From NCBI GenBank assembly GCA_021030915.1, contig JAGEMR010000003.1, positions 62,001 to 126,000 on the forward strand: DNA of 64,000 nt. Reading direction: 5' to 3'. Within the stretch, counting starts at the first letter, position 1; each line of letters begins with the position of its first letter. This DNA is from Astrothelium macrocarpum. Taxonomy: Eukaryota; Ascomycota; Dothideomycetes; Trypetheliales; Trypetheliaceae. Both the position numbers and the translations under genes were made by a program. This document shows positions 35,985-45,467 of the stretch, one piece after another. The notes under the pieces are model-generated. The model had not been told where the DNA came from, ran no database searches, and was given only the letters and a program-made list of their open reading frames with translations.

Positions 35985-35986
35985 CT
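35944..35986 (-). repeat. right terminal inverted repeat of the Fot1-like element
   Basis: Reverse complement of 33822-33864. The final TA is the duplicated target site. Confidence 0.85.
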
Positions 35987-36500
35987 AGCAAAAGCTTCCC
36001 GAACGAGAACCGTTTCCCTTAAATGGCAAATTTGGACCCAAATTCCCCAGGACGACACCTACCCTGCTAGAAACGCTCAAATTTAGTCCGAGCTTCCTGT
36101 CCTCAACCAATCTACTTGACCGAGACTTTAATCCTACCGTTAATAAGAGTTTTGCTATTTAATGGGCGCAGTCAGATGTGAAAGATTTTTAGTGAGAACA
36201 GCCGAAGTACGGCACGTCTTCGGATTATAGGAGTTGGTGGTGCAATTGAACGTATCTAATAGTACTAAGTCTGTCGGCTTTGATTCAACATGTAAATTAG
36301 ATGGCAAATTGTCATGCCTGCAACAGCATAGTGTAATATATGTATATATCTCTCATGTACTTTCTCCATTCTTTCTAGCTTGCGAAGTCTTACTTCTTAA
36401 TACTCGCTCTCTTATCTATCATGTTGAATTCTATGTTAGATTGGAATACAATGAGAAGTCGAAGAGAGAGAATTGAACAAAATGGATAAGTTCAGTAAAA
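35987..36500. other. intergenic, no gene seen
   Basis: Right flank of the transposon and 3' flank of the C-A gene. A 25-base block near 36028-36052 resembles 33594-33618 on the other side of the element. Confidence 0.5.
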
Positions 36501-39419
36501 TTAGCTGCGTAGTGTCTTTAGCCAGTCGCGAATGGTGGCACGGTCAAGCTTTTGAAATATTGTCTGGGGTAGTCGCTCAACAGCGAGCCAAACAGTAGGG
36601 ACCTTGTCGAAGGGCAACCTCGACCTCCCATAATCGCGTATCGCATCAAGGTGTTGATCTACAACCTTGGTGTAAGCATCAGACAGCTCCTGTAACACCG
36701 CACTCCTCGGCAATTGGGGATCAGCTAAGCAGACTACGGCGAATAGATGCGTTCGGCCCCCAGAAATCTTTGTTATGGTGGCTACGTCCCTTACTTCGGC
36801 GCAGCTAGCAAGTACAGCCTCAATCTCCTCAAGTTGGATTGTCTGACCGCTAAACCTGACCCGATTGTTTTGTCTCCCTACCAAAGAAATGCTGCCACCA
36901 ATGTTATACTTGGCGAGGTCTCCCGTGCGATAAAACCGTAGCTCTTTCCTCTCGCAAGAAGACACCCATCGAGGTGATGAGATGAACGCACCCTCCGTCT
37001 TGGAATTCTCTTTTAGATAGCCTTTGGCCACACCTGCGCCTTCGATAAAGAGCTCTCCTACGTCGCCTATTGGAGCAAGCTCATGAGTGTTTCGTGGATT
37101 TACAACCCAGACAGCACAGCCAATTGGTGTACCAATGCTTCTAGGGTAGGGAGAATCAGGTGTCAACTCCGCGATAATGTTAAGGCCCGAGGCCTCGCAC
37201 GCTCCCCAGCCGTTGAAAAAGCGAAGAGCTGCACCCCAAATCTTCAATGCTTTGGCGTCAACTGGTTCCCCAGTCGAGACTAGGGATTTCAAGCTGGGCA
37301 TGTCGTCAGGTGACATTGTTCGGATTGCTCTGGGAGGCAGAAGTGCCGAGTTCACGTTGGTGGACTTGACAAAGCTAGCAAGACTGGAGTCCCCATCCTT
37401 CTCGGAATGTATACACACGCATCCACCAAATAGCAATGCCCCGAAAAGCTCACTAGTGCTAGTAATCGATGCATAAGAATGGAACTGGAGTATTCGAGAA
37501 CTTGGACGCCAATCGAGCCTTTGAGCCTGCGACGTCAGCGATGAAACTAAGCACCGATGCTCAAGTAAGACACCTTTGGGATCTTCCATACTACCGCTGG
37601 TGGAAACGATGTAAGCGAGGTCCTTTGGAGTGCTCGTTCCATTGGTAAAGTCGGTCGAACCAGAAGACTCCGGCAAATTGGCCACAGACTCCGCGTTGAC
37701 AGTAAAGATATCGCTGTAAAGCGCAAGACTGACCGAATTAGCACGCTCGGCGGATGAGGTTAGAACGGTTTTTACGCTCGCGCTAGCGAGAATATCTGCT
37801 TTGCGATTATGCGAACTATATTTGTCGATTGGAACGCATGCTCCGCCGGCCTTCATGATGCCAAGTATAGCTACAATAGCCCAGAGGGATTTTTCAAAGA
37901 TTAAGGCCACTGGCTTTCCAGAAGACACACCTCTTCTCCGCAACTCGGAAGCGAGACGGTTTGACAACTGATCGAGTTTACTATAACTTGCACTCCCATC
38001 GCTGGCCTCCACTGCCGTTGCCTCAGGCTGCGCCCGAGCCTGGGCACTAAAGACCTCATGAATGCATTTTTCTACCGTCTCGGGTATGGTCTTGTTCCAT
38101 TTAAAAATTTTCTTGCGATCATGAGGATTTAGTAGCTGTAAATCATCTACTTTGGTTTGCAGAGGAACTTCGGTAAGCAATCTTAGAGTGTGTTCGAACT
38201 GGGCTAGAAGCTGATCTAGTTGGCGATCAGGAAGGATTGTGGAGTCAGATTCCGGCTCAACCAAGACCCCATCGTCATGAATACTGCAGACCAGATAAAG
38301 GGGGTAAGTTGCTCGCAACCACAACACCATGCGATCAAATTTTACATCCTGGTCCTTTTCGGTAGTATCTGGTAGCAAGGGGCGGATGTTGAATATCGTC
38401 TGGAACCTTGAAGCAGTCTGTGCTGCCTCGTTGACAGTACTGATCTTACTTAAGCCGTATTGCAACGCAGGATGTGCTTGGAGTTGCCGCAGCGACGTCA
38501 CTCTATCCTTTATAAGCCGGTCCACGGTCATGTTACGCTGTAGATTAACCTGTATTGGGGCCTCGACCGATGTGGGTCCCAAGGTTGCCTCAAGGCCGTC
38601 CAGTGAAGATGTGCGGCCAGACAAGACATAACCATACGCAACGCTCTCACTATCTGTATAGATACTAGAAGTTAAAGCCCACGCTGCCTCGGTAAAAAAT
38701 GGCAAGTGGATAAGCGGTATTCCATTTCCAGCACGCTTCAAGGTTATCTTTCGCGGCTCTTTCTGGTTGGCACATGGTGAAATGCCTGGTGTGATTCCGG
38801 GGAAGATGGCTGCAGAGCCTTTAAATCGAGAGGTCCAAAAAGACTTCGCCTCGGATTCGTCAATATCCATACAATGTGCTACGAAGTCTTTGAACGCAGG
38901 GCGTGTCTTTGGTGAGTGTCCATAGTAAGCGAACGCCACGTCCTCTTCGAGAAACATGGTCCACGACCCTTGATCCATGATAGCATGGTGTATTGTCACC
39001 ACGAATTCCCTACCGATGAAGGCAGATCGGAAGAGAGGCGCTCCTAAACCCATCCGCTCTTCTTCGCTTTCGCGCAGGTACTGTTCAACATCGCCAGACC
39101 GTCGTCCAGTAATATGCTCTTCGGTCGTGACAACCTGCACAGTCCCAAGGCCACATTTGACAAGACGAGTGCGCAAGATCGGTCTTAACGAGACGACATA
39201 TCGAAGAGCTTTACAAAATCGATCAATGTCGGCTGCTGGGCCGAAAGACACGACAAAGTGGAAGGCTTCGAATCTTGTCTCAGCAATCATGCCAAGTTGA
39301 TAAGGCGTACAGCTGTAGACATCTTCAATGCTGCTGAATGGCAAATTGCAAGCCTCTGAGATTTCTGCGAGGGTTTTTTCGTCGACCTCAGCTCTTGACA
39401 TCACCTTGGGTATCGCCAT
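36501..39419 (-). CDS. NRPS-like condensation-adenylation didomain without a recognisable carrier domain
   Basis: One long exon of about 972 residues. The condensation domain (about 25-450) has its active-site motif as HHAIMDQ near 145. The adenylation domain (about 475-970) shows A3 TSGSMEDPKGV, A5 NGWGACE, A7 YRTGDL, A8 GRQNNRVRFSGQTIQLEEIE and an A10 Lys in LPQTIFQKLDR. The protein ends about 12 residues after A10, with no peptidyl carrier or release domain. The first ATG is 39419. A 51-nt exon (39580-39530) could splice in phase to 39434 and would add MPSSLSYVLTTHSLGAVQ, which resembles a carrier core. Its amide product would need an acyl donor such as the PKS 16 kb away; that is inference. 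Substrate not predicted. Confidence 0.88.
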   Translation of the reverse strand: MAIPKVMSRAEVDEKTLAEISEACNLPFSSIEDVYSCTPYQLGMIAETRFEAFHFVVSFGPAADIDRFCKALRYVVSLRPILRTRLVKCGLGTVQVVTTEEHITGRRSGDVEQYLRESEEERMGLGAPLFRSAFIGREFVVTIHHAIMDQGSWTMFLEEDVAFAYYGHSPKTRPAFKDFVAHCMDIDESEAKSFWTSRFKGSAAIFPGITPGISPCANQKEPRKITLKRAGNGIPLIHLPFFTEAAWALTSSIYTDSESVAYGYVLSGRTSSLDGLEATLGPTSVEAPIQVNLQRNMTVDRLIKDRVTSLRQLQAHPALQYGLSKISTVNEAAQTASRFQTIFNIRPLLPDTTEKDQDVKFDRMVLWLRATYPLYLVCSIHDDGVLVEPESDSTILPDRQLDQLLAQFEHTLRLLTEVPLQTKVDDLQLLNPHDRKKIFKWNKTIPETVEKCIHEVFSAQARAQPEATAVEASDGSASYSKLDQLSNRLASELRRRGVSSGKPVALIFEKSLWAIVAILGIMKAGGACVPIDKYSSHNRKADILASASVKTVLTSSAERANSVSLALYSDIFTVNAESVANLPESSGSTDFTNGTSTPKDLAYIVSTSGSMEDPKGVLLEHRCLVSSLTSQAQRLDWRPSSRILQFHSYASITSTSELFGALLFGGCVCIHSEKDGDSSLASFVKSTNVNSALLPPRAIRTMSPDDMPSLKSLVSTGEPVDAKALKIWGAALRFFNGWGACEASGLNIIAELTPDSPYPRSIGTPIGCAVWVVNPRNTHELAPIGDVGELFIEGAGVAKGYLKENSKTEGAFISSPRWVSSCERKELRFYRTGDLAKYNIGGSISLVGRQNNRVRFSGQTIQLEEIEAVLASCAEVRDVATITKISGGRTHLFAVVCLADPQLPRSAVLQELSDAYTKVVDQHLDAIRDYGRSRLPFDKVPTVWLAVERLPQTIFQKLDRATIRDWLKTLRS

Positions 39420-39580
39420 CTTGGCCAACCACTGCTAGAGACTGAGCTCCCGGACTTCACGACAACCATCCGAGAGCGAGCTGATACTGTTGACGATAAA
39501 AGAGGCGGTAAAAGCAACCGTCTACTCACGACGGCGCCCAATGAGTGGGTAGTGAGGACGTAGGAAAGAGAACTCGGCAT

Positions 39581-40560
39581 TTTTGACCACAATGCTAGCA
39601 AACTGGGTGATAAGATTGCTTGCGCGATGGAGGGAAAAGCCCACTACGTCGAAGATCTAAGGGGGTGCAGAATCACGCTCTCCCATCATGGAATTGTAAC
39701 ACGTTAGAGCGCGTCGGCCACCACCAGGGGAAGGCTTATTAACGTCTTGGCTTGACCCACCCCGCTGGCTATTGGTGAGCAAATCCGAGGAGATCCGTGC
39801 AGATGTATTGAACTGCCTATTTCATAGAGAGTGGCATTCGTATCACCGAACGCGACATCGGAATTGCGGCACCTCAACTTTGTCAATTGTGGTACAAGGT
39901 CGGGTGAAGCTACAAAGCTAAAGGTACAGCTAGTTCCGTCCTGTGCCAAGCCTCCAAAAGAGTACAGTGGCCTACGGGCCCGAGAGAAAACCCTGCGTGC
40001 TTGTTAATGACAATTGATTAGTCAATTGAAAAGGTATAGAATATGTAAATTTTTTACGAGATATTGAATTTTATTTTGTTCAGCTTGATTTAATTTTTGG
40101 CAATTTATAATTTAATTTTGATACTCCTAATTAATTTTTAAAATTACGGTATTAAAGATTAGTTAATCTTCTAATTTGTAACACTTTTTGCATAAATCGG
40201 TTTCTGAATAACTTAATAAGATTAAAGCTCGAAAGTTCGAAGCTGATTCCGGGCGGAAAAGTTGTACAGATTTGTCATCTTACCAACCTCCTTTTCTTAT
40301 GGCTTGCTTGTAAACTGCGTATATGCCAGTAAAGATATTTTGACTTGAGCGATAAAGTGTCTTCTTACTCTGGGAAATAGAAAAAGAGGCGTCAATTTAA
40401 CACCACGAAAAAGCCGCCTTGAACGCCATTACGCTCCTAAAATTTCGCAACTATTTATTAAATCGTACCTGGGTATAAACACCTTAGAACCAGTGGAACC
40501 GGCTGTCCTAACTCTCCTATTCGTCTTTTCCCTACCTGACCCCTAACAATCTCTCTCCCT
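39581..40560. other. intergenic with an A+T-rich island
   Basis: Promoter side of the C-A gene. About 40005-40220 is strongly A+T-rich and frameless, probably transposon debris. It marks the edge between the accessory island and the core genes to the right. Confidence 0.5.
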
Positions 40561-42279
40561 TCAAAGCTCGGCCTTACTAATCATGATCCCATACGGATCC
40601 CGATCCACCTCACTGACCTCCACATTCACCTCCTCATCCTCCAACACCTCCTTCCACTCCTCATTTTCGCCCACCCTCCCCCTTTCCTCCTTCCTCACCC
40701 GCTCCCACTCTTCTGCCACTAGCGCCCGCAACTGCGGCCTCAACACGCTATGCAGAAACCCGCGCTCCGTGTTACTATGGAACAGGGCAATCACGCTGCG
40801 CCCACGCTCGATGGCGGCGAGCGCCTCGTGATGGCTCAGCTCACCCGTAAACAACAGATCGATGTCGTCGTTGTCGAGCTGGGAGAAGAGCGAGCCGCCA
40901 GAGCCGGCGCAGATGGCCGCGCTGCGGATCTGGATCGACTCGAGACTTGCACCTTGTGGGATGGCAATTGGGAATCCCTTTGGGTTGCCGAGACCGCGGC
41001 CGATGCGCTCGATGAGCGAGAGGAGGGGTTGCGCGGTTTTGAAGCGCACGATGCGACCCATGCCTGCGCCGGGGTGAGAGAGGGGAGTGATTGGGGACCG
41101 CGTGTGTGGGATTGCGTCTCTGTAAATTGGGTACATTAGATTTTGTGAAGGGGAATGCGGGGACCGGTGTAGGGAAGGGGTTCAGGAAGAAAATGCGTCT
41201 GCGATAGGAGGGTGTTGTGGCGAAGAAACAGGGAATGTGGAACAAAGAACTAAGGTAGAAATGTAGGAGAGTATATTGGAAAAACAGACGCGCGGTGCGA
41301 GCAAAGCCATGCAGGGTGTAGAGCGATGGCGCGTAAGGAGCACGAATGCTCAGAAAGCAGTGTGGGAATAGCGCAGCGTAGGGGGCATATCTCATGAAAT
41401 GTATTATTACGAGCGGCACAATCCCATTAGCATTGGACAGGGTAACCCACAATTTAAGATCTGGCTCTTTAACATCGGCTTGGGATGGGTGATGTTGGAG
41501 CATGTAGACAGGGCGCTTAGGCTCCAGGAAAGGATCGTCTTCTTTGGGGGCACTCTTTCTATCGGACTCTTTAGGGTCTTCTCCATTTTCTTTGATTCCG
41601 TTCGCTTTAGCCTCTTTTTCTTGCGAACGTTGCGGGGCTTTCACTGGAGTACCGGTGATGATATCTGCCAGCCAGTCTCCAAGGCCTCCAGGCGCAGCAT
41701 CAATAGCGCTATGCGGACAATAAACCTACTTGGATTAGTAAATGCAATTTTATGGCCTTAGGAAACAGTCGATCCGATTCGTACACTGATGCCTTCAGCT
41801 GCTAGTCTGAGTAATGATTGTTGTTGGCTATTGGCAAGGGTAAGAGATTTGAGGCCTTTAAAAATTATTGGATCTTCACTTGTCCCATTGTTAGCTTCAT
41901 TATTTAGAAAACTTAAAAGTTACTGAACGCACGATATGCTACGATGATCGAGTCATTGCGTTCAATGGCTTCGTCTGCCACAGCTTTAGTAAGATCTACT
42001 GTCAAGAGAACCGAATTCATCTGTCTCCGTAAAGGATCAAACGGGGCTTCTAGGAGTACTAGAGTAGGTTATTAAAGTGAGATATTTAAACTGATCCACC
42101 AGCGATTGACTCACATCCAGTATTATCCCAGCTTTTATCGGCCAAGTGTTCAGGATACCTATTGTTTACCATGAGCTTATTGTTCCCAAGCATCGAGCTG
42201 AGTGGCCAATCACGTACAATTTCCGCATAGCACCCACCACAGCCTTCGAGAAAGGCGCAGTCGCAGGTGGCGAGGCCAT
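40561..42279 (-). CDS. NIF3 family protein (NGG1-interacting factor 3-like)
   Basis: Six or so exons. Exons 42279-42218, 42158-42115, 42058-41933 and 41873-41785, then one from 41725, join in phase. They spell MASPPATAPFSKAVVGAMRK, LYPEHLADKSWDNTGLLLEA, LLTVDLTKAVADEAIERN, YHPIIFKGLKSL and ISVYCPHSAIDAAPGGLGDW. The last exon (about 41122-40561) has GAGMGRIVRF and the conserved metal-site segment LLFTGELSHHEALAAIERG. The donor of exon 5 is not fixed. NIF3 proteins bind two metal ions. The family is universal and its biochemical role is unclear, though GTP cyclohydrolase-like activity has been proposed for some. A Lys/Glu-rich insertion of about 40 residues interrupts the middle. It is transcribed divergently from BolA. 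Confidence 0.9.
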
Positions 42280-42603
42280 TTTGATGGCACGTCGAACTGT
42301 AGCTTTGAACATGCAAGACGCGTAGATCTTTGAAGCTTCAGAGTTAGTGCCAGATCTGATACTATGATCCCTGTGAAGATCATTAGAGACGTGGCATGTT
42401 AGCCGATAAGACCAGCGAAGACCATGACAGACTCGCTAGACTTACTCTATAACGCCATGTTTCAGCTTAATCTAATCAATCGCTTCATTATCAATCAATC
42501 TTTGCCGTAGTGATCATATTAATCATCATCATCATTGAAACTTCGTTGACTTATTCTACCGTCGATCGTCCCATTTCCCCTCCTTCACTCCCAGTTCCCG
42601 AAG
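42280..42603. promoter_or_regulatory. shared divergent promoter of the NIF3 and BolA genes
   Basis: The 324 bases between two conserved start codons on opposite strands must hold both promoters. I see no recognised factor site beyond short A+T-rich and ATC-repeat tracts (about 42510-42535). Confidence 0.45.
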
Positions 42604-42974
42604 ATGAGCGCACGCACAGATACCGAGGCAGTCCAAACTCAAGTTTCCACAGGTATCACGCCAGATACCTTGCGCGTAAAACTTGTAGAGAAGCTGGACG
42701 CGCAGCATGTGCAGATTGAAGATCTCTCCGGTAATCTCTCGCTTTTTTGTCGGCATCTAAAGTTTATTACACGACTGACATCAAGCGTATCATAGGTGGC
42801 TGTGGTCAAATGTTCGAAGCCATAATAGTGTCCCCGCAATTCGCCAAAAAAACTACTCTGGCAAGACACAGGACAGTGAACGGAGTGCTGAAGGAAGAGA
42901 TTGCGGCCATTCATGCCTGGACACCGAAATGCTTCACGCCAGAAGAATGGGAGAAGAAGAATGGTACATTATAG
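42604..42974 (+). CDS. BolA family protein (Fra2/BolA2-like)
   Basis: Exons 42604-42730 and 42796-42974 give 101 residues. The join at LSGG restores VQIEDLSGGCGQMFEAIIVS, followed by the family hallmark RHRTVNGVLKEEIAAIHAW. The conserved His of RHR and the Cys of SGGCG are ligand candidates for a [2Fe-2S] cluster held with a monothiol glutaredoxin. In yeast the cytosolic member signals iron status and mitochondrial members help load iron-sulphur proteins. The short N terminus has no clear mitochondrial presequence, so the cytosolic class is more likely. Confidence 0.95.
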
Positions 42975-43223
42975 TTTGCACGGTAGTGGCGTCTTGTGAC
43001 GCTAATTGGAACATCTGGCATATTGCATAGCCATGGCGTTGGAGATGGATAAGGGTCAAGGGATGAGGCAAAATATAAAGTGTGAAACTGGCCTGGAAAT
43101 ATATCGGATTCAACAAAGTAACCGCTTACAGCCGAGTTCCCAGAATAATAAATATCCCAGTCAGGATTTGATACCCATGACGCCTAGTCTATCATCTATG
43201 TACATTTCCACTTTTTATTTATC

Positions 43224-44927
43224 TCAGTGCATGGCAAAATCTGCCTGAGCACTCACAACCCGTTGACACTCGGCCAAAATCTTTGCCTGCCTAGCAACAT
43301 CTCCCAAACGCCCAATGACCTCCTTATTTCCATCTACAAATCCGTACAAAGCATACGGGATACCAACTTCCTCGCAAAACTCAATCACCATCTTCTGCGC
43401 CGTTCGCAGATTATGTCTGGGCATGCGTGGGAACAAATGATGTACAGCTTGGAACTGCAGGCCACCATGAAAGAAGTCCAGCCACTCTGGACAATCCACA
43501 TCCATCGTCGTCCTCAGCATCCGCTGGGGAAACGACTCTGCAGGCCCTACTTCGGAAGTGCTCATGGCGAAATGCGACAGCGTAATCTGCACATGCACCA
43601 CCATCGTTACCACATGGCTAATCATCACAAACACAAAGCGATCCCACGCAGTCGGGATGCTGCGATACATGGTGAAGTAGCCGAACCACGTCCAGAAGAA
43701 CACCTGCCCTACCAACTCAAGCCAACGATGCCATGCCGCTGGGCCCTTTCGCGGACCCAGACCAAGCAGAATGTACTCCCATGACAGCCTGTAGAGATTG
43801 AAACGGCCGAACGCGAGAATAGGGTAGTACATGTAGTGCTGGAACCTCAGCATGAACCTCGCCACGGGATCATACGTCATGACGCGATCATAGTAGGAGC
43901 TGCGCAACGAGGCAAGGAAGCGATGCGACACGGCGAAGAACGGCATGTGCTCGATGTCCGGGTCGTGCTCGGGCGAGTTGGTCACGATGTGGTGGACGTT
44001 GTGGTTGCGCTTCCACCAGCCTTCGCTGAGGCCGCCGAGGAAGTCCGCGATCAGGATGCCGATCACCGTGTCGATGTTGTAGGAGTGCGTGATGCCCATG
44101 TGGCCGGCGTCGTGTGCGGTGAAGACGAGCTGGTGCCAGAAGCAGCCCAGCGCGATGGCGGAGAGCGTGTAGTAGCCGAGGTGGAGGAAGGTGAGGAAGA
44201 GGGTGAAGAGGAGGGTGTAGCGGATGAGTTCGATGGCGTAGGCGGTGTAATTGCATTGGTAGAGACCGGCGGCTTGGAGGCGGTCGTTGAGGAGGCGATA
44301 TTTGTGGATGATGATGTCTTGGGTGGTGGGATCAAGGGGTGGGTATTTGGCGAGATCGAAGTCGAGTTCTTTTTGGGTTCGCGCGTCCATGGCTGCCAGG
44401 CCGGCATCAATTGGTTTCTCGTCGAGAGCCTCATTAGATGACAAAGAGGTTGCGGATGTTGCCCGGCTTGCTGAGCTTTTGGCCTTGATTCCTCGTCGTC
44501 TCAATCTCTGCTCATCAGACTCGTCAAAGATGTCCTCGTCGACTGAGCTTTCTGGGCTTGATGTGCTTTGATCATCATCATCTTGGGCCAAATCCTCCGC
44601 CAGGTCTTCCTCTCTATTCCTGAACTTGCCTCCCTGAATTGGTGGTATAAAATTTTCCCATCTTCCCTCAATGCGTCCTATCTGAAATTTGTCCATTTGC
44701 TTGAGGGCTTCGGTGGAATGTAGGGCGTAGACTTCGTCTGTAGCGTCTCTTCCCACCATGTGCTTGATGGCTTTATCACCGCCAGGGTGATATGGTAGCC
44801 ATGCGTCCACCTTGAGCACCTTTCCATCTTTGATTATGATGCTCCTTCCCTCGGCAATGAGCGCTTCGATTTGTGCACGGGATAGTAAGGTATCCCTACG
44901 GGTATTTCGGACAAGATTACTCGACAT
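43224..44927 (-). CDS. cytochrome b5-fused sphingolipid delta-8 desaturase
   Basis: A single exon of 567 residues. The N-terminal cytochrome b5 domain (about 15-95) has the heme motif YHPGGDKAI with a second His in ALHSTEA. A long acidic and Ser-rich linker (about 105-190) follows. The membrane desaturase core has three histidine boxes: HDAGH, HNVHH and QAVHH, where the leading Gln of the third box marks front-end desaturases. Such enzymes insert the delta-8 double bond in the sphingoid base of glucosylceramides in the endoplasmic reticulum. About four membrane helices surround the boxes. The length and domain order are usual for filamentous fungi. Confidence 0.95.
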   Translation of the reverse strand: MSSNLVRNTRRDTLLSRAQIEALIAEGRSIIIKDGKVLKVDAWLPYHPGGDKAIKHMVGRDATDEVYALHSTEALKQMDKFQIGRIEGRWENFIPPIQGGKFRNREEDLAEDLAQDDDDQSTSSPESSVDEDIFDESDEQRLRRRGIKAKSSASRATSATSLSSNEALDEKPIDAGLAAMDARTQKELDFDLAKYPPLDPTTQDIIIHKYRLLNDRLQAAGLYQCNYTAYAIELIRYTLLFTLFLTFLHLGYYTLSAIALGCFWHQLVFTAHDAGHMGITHSYNIDTVIGILIADFLGGLSEGWWKRNHNVHHIVTNSPEHDPDIEHMPFFAVSHRFLASLRSSYYDRVMTYDPVARFMLRFQHYMYYPILAFGRFNLYRLSWEYILLGLGPRKGPAAWHRWLELVGQVFFWTWFGYFTMYRSIPTAWDRFVFVMISHVVTMVVHVQITLSHFAMSTSEVGPAESFPQRMLRTTMDVDCPEWLDFFHGGLQFQAVHHLFPRMPRHNLRTAQKMVIEFCEEVGIPYALYGFVDGNKEVIGRLGDVARQAKILAECQRVVSAQADFAMH

Positions 44928-45467
44928 GGTGGAATTGATGAATACTAGATTCGAATATGGGTGTTTTCAGGCCATTGGATCACTAAAGAGTGGAATTGTT
45001 GGTGTGAGGGGAAGAGCAGGCCAAAGATAACAGAGTTCAGCGGTGTGATTCGAAATGCCAGGTGGGGCATCCTTACACCTTCTGACCGGAAACCTAATCT
45101 TTTCGCATCATAATCGTTGTAAAGAATTCAAGTATTTGGAGTGATTGAGGTAGGTCCATAGGGGAAGAGAAGAAAATCGGATTCTCCCGGCTGTCAATAT
45201 ACTTGAAATTGCAAAGCTTCAAGCTTGCCCAAGTAGATGCATCAGCACTTCTGCTATTCACTCTTTGGATTTAAGAGTACGCGGTCAATTCCTCATAGCT
45301 AATTTCTTCGACCATTCTCATGCATTTTCGAAAGTTTCTTTTCACGCCTTCATAGGCTTCTATCCAAGCCTTTTTGTATGCAATTGTCTTCATCCCAACC
45401 TCATCTCGCCCCCATCTTCTATGACACTGACCCTGAAAGCCGGAAACTTGGTCACTCGATAAAAATC
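44928..45467. other. divergent spacer of the desaturase and phosphoribomutase genes
   Basis: Both neighbours are transcribed away from this 540-base stretch. An in-frame upstream ATG at 45378 could extend phosphoribomutase by 30 residues, but the extension is not conserved in style. No other features were seen. Confidence 0.5.

Noticed and set aside
36234..36476. Plus-strand frame of 80 codons beside the transposon
   Set aside because: Low-complexity composition and no conserved segment; likely chance.
43836..44441. Long plus-strand frame of 201 codons
   Set aside because: Antisense of the desaturase; Val/Glu-rich composition is typical of a shadow frame.
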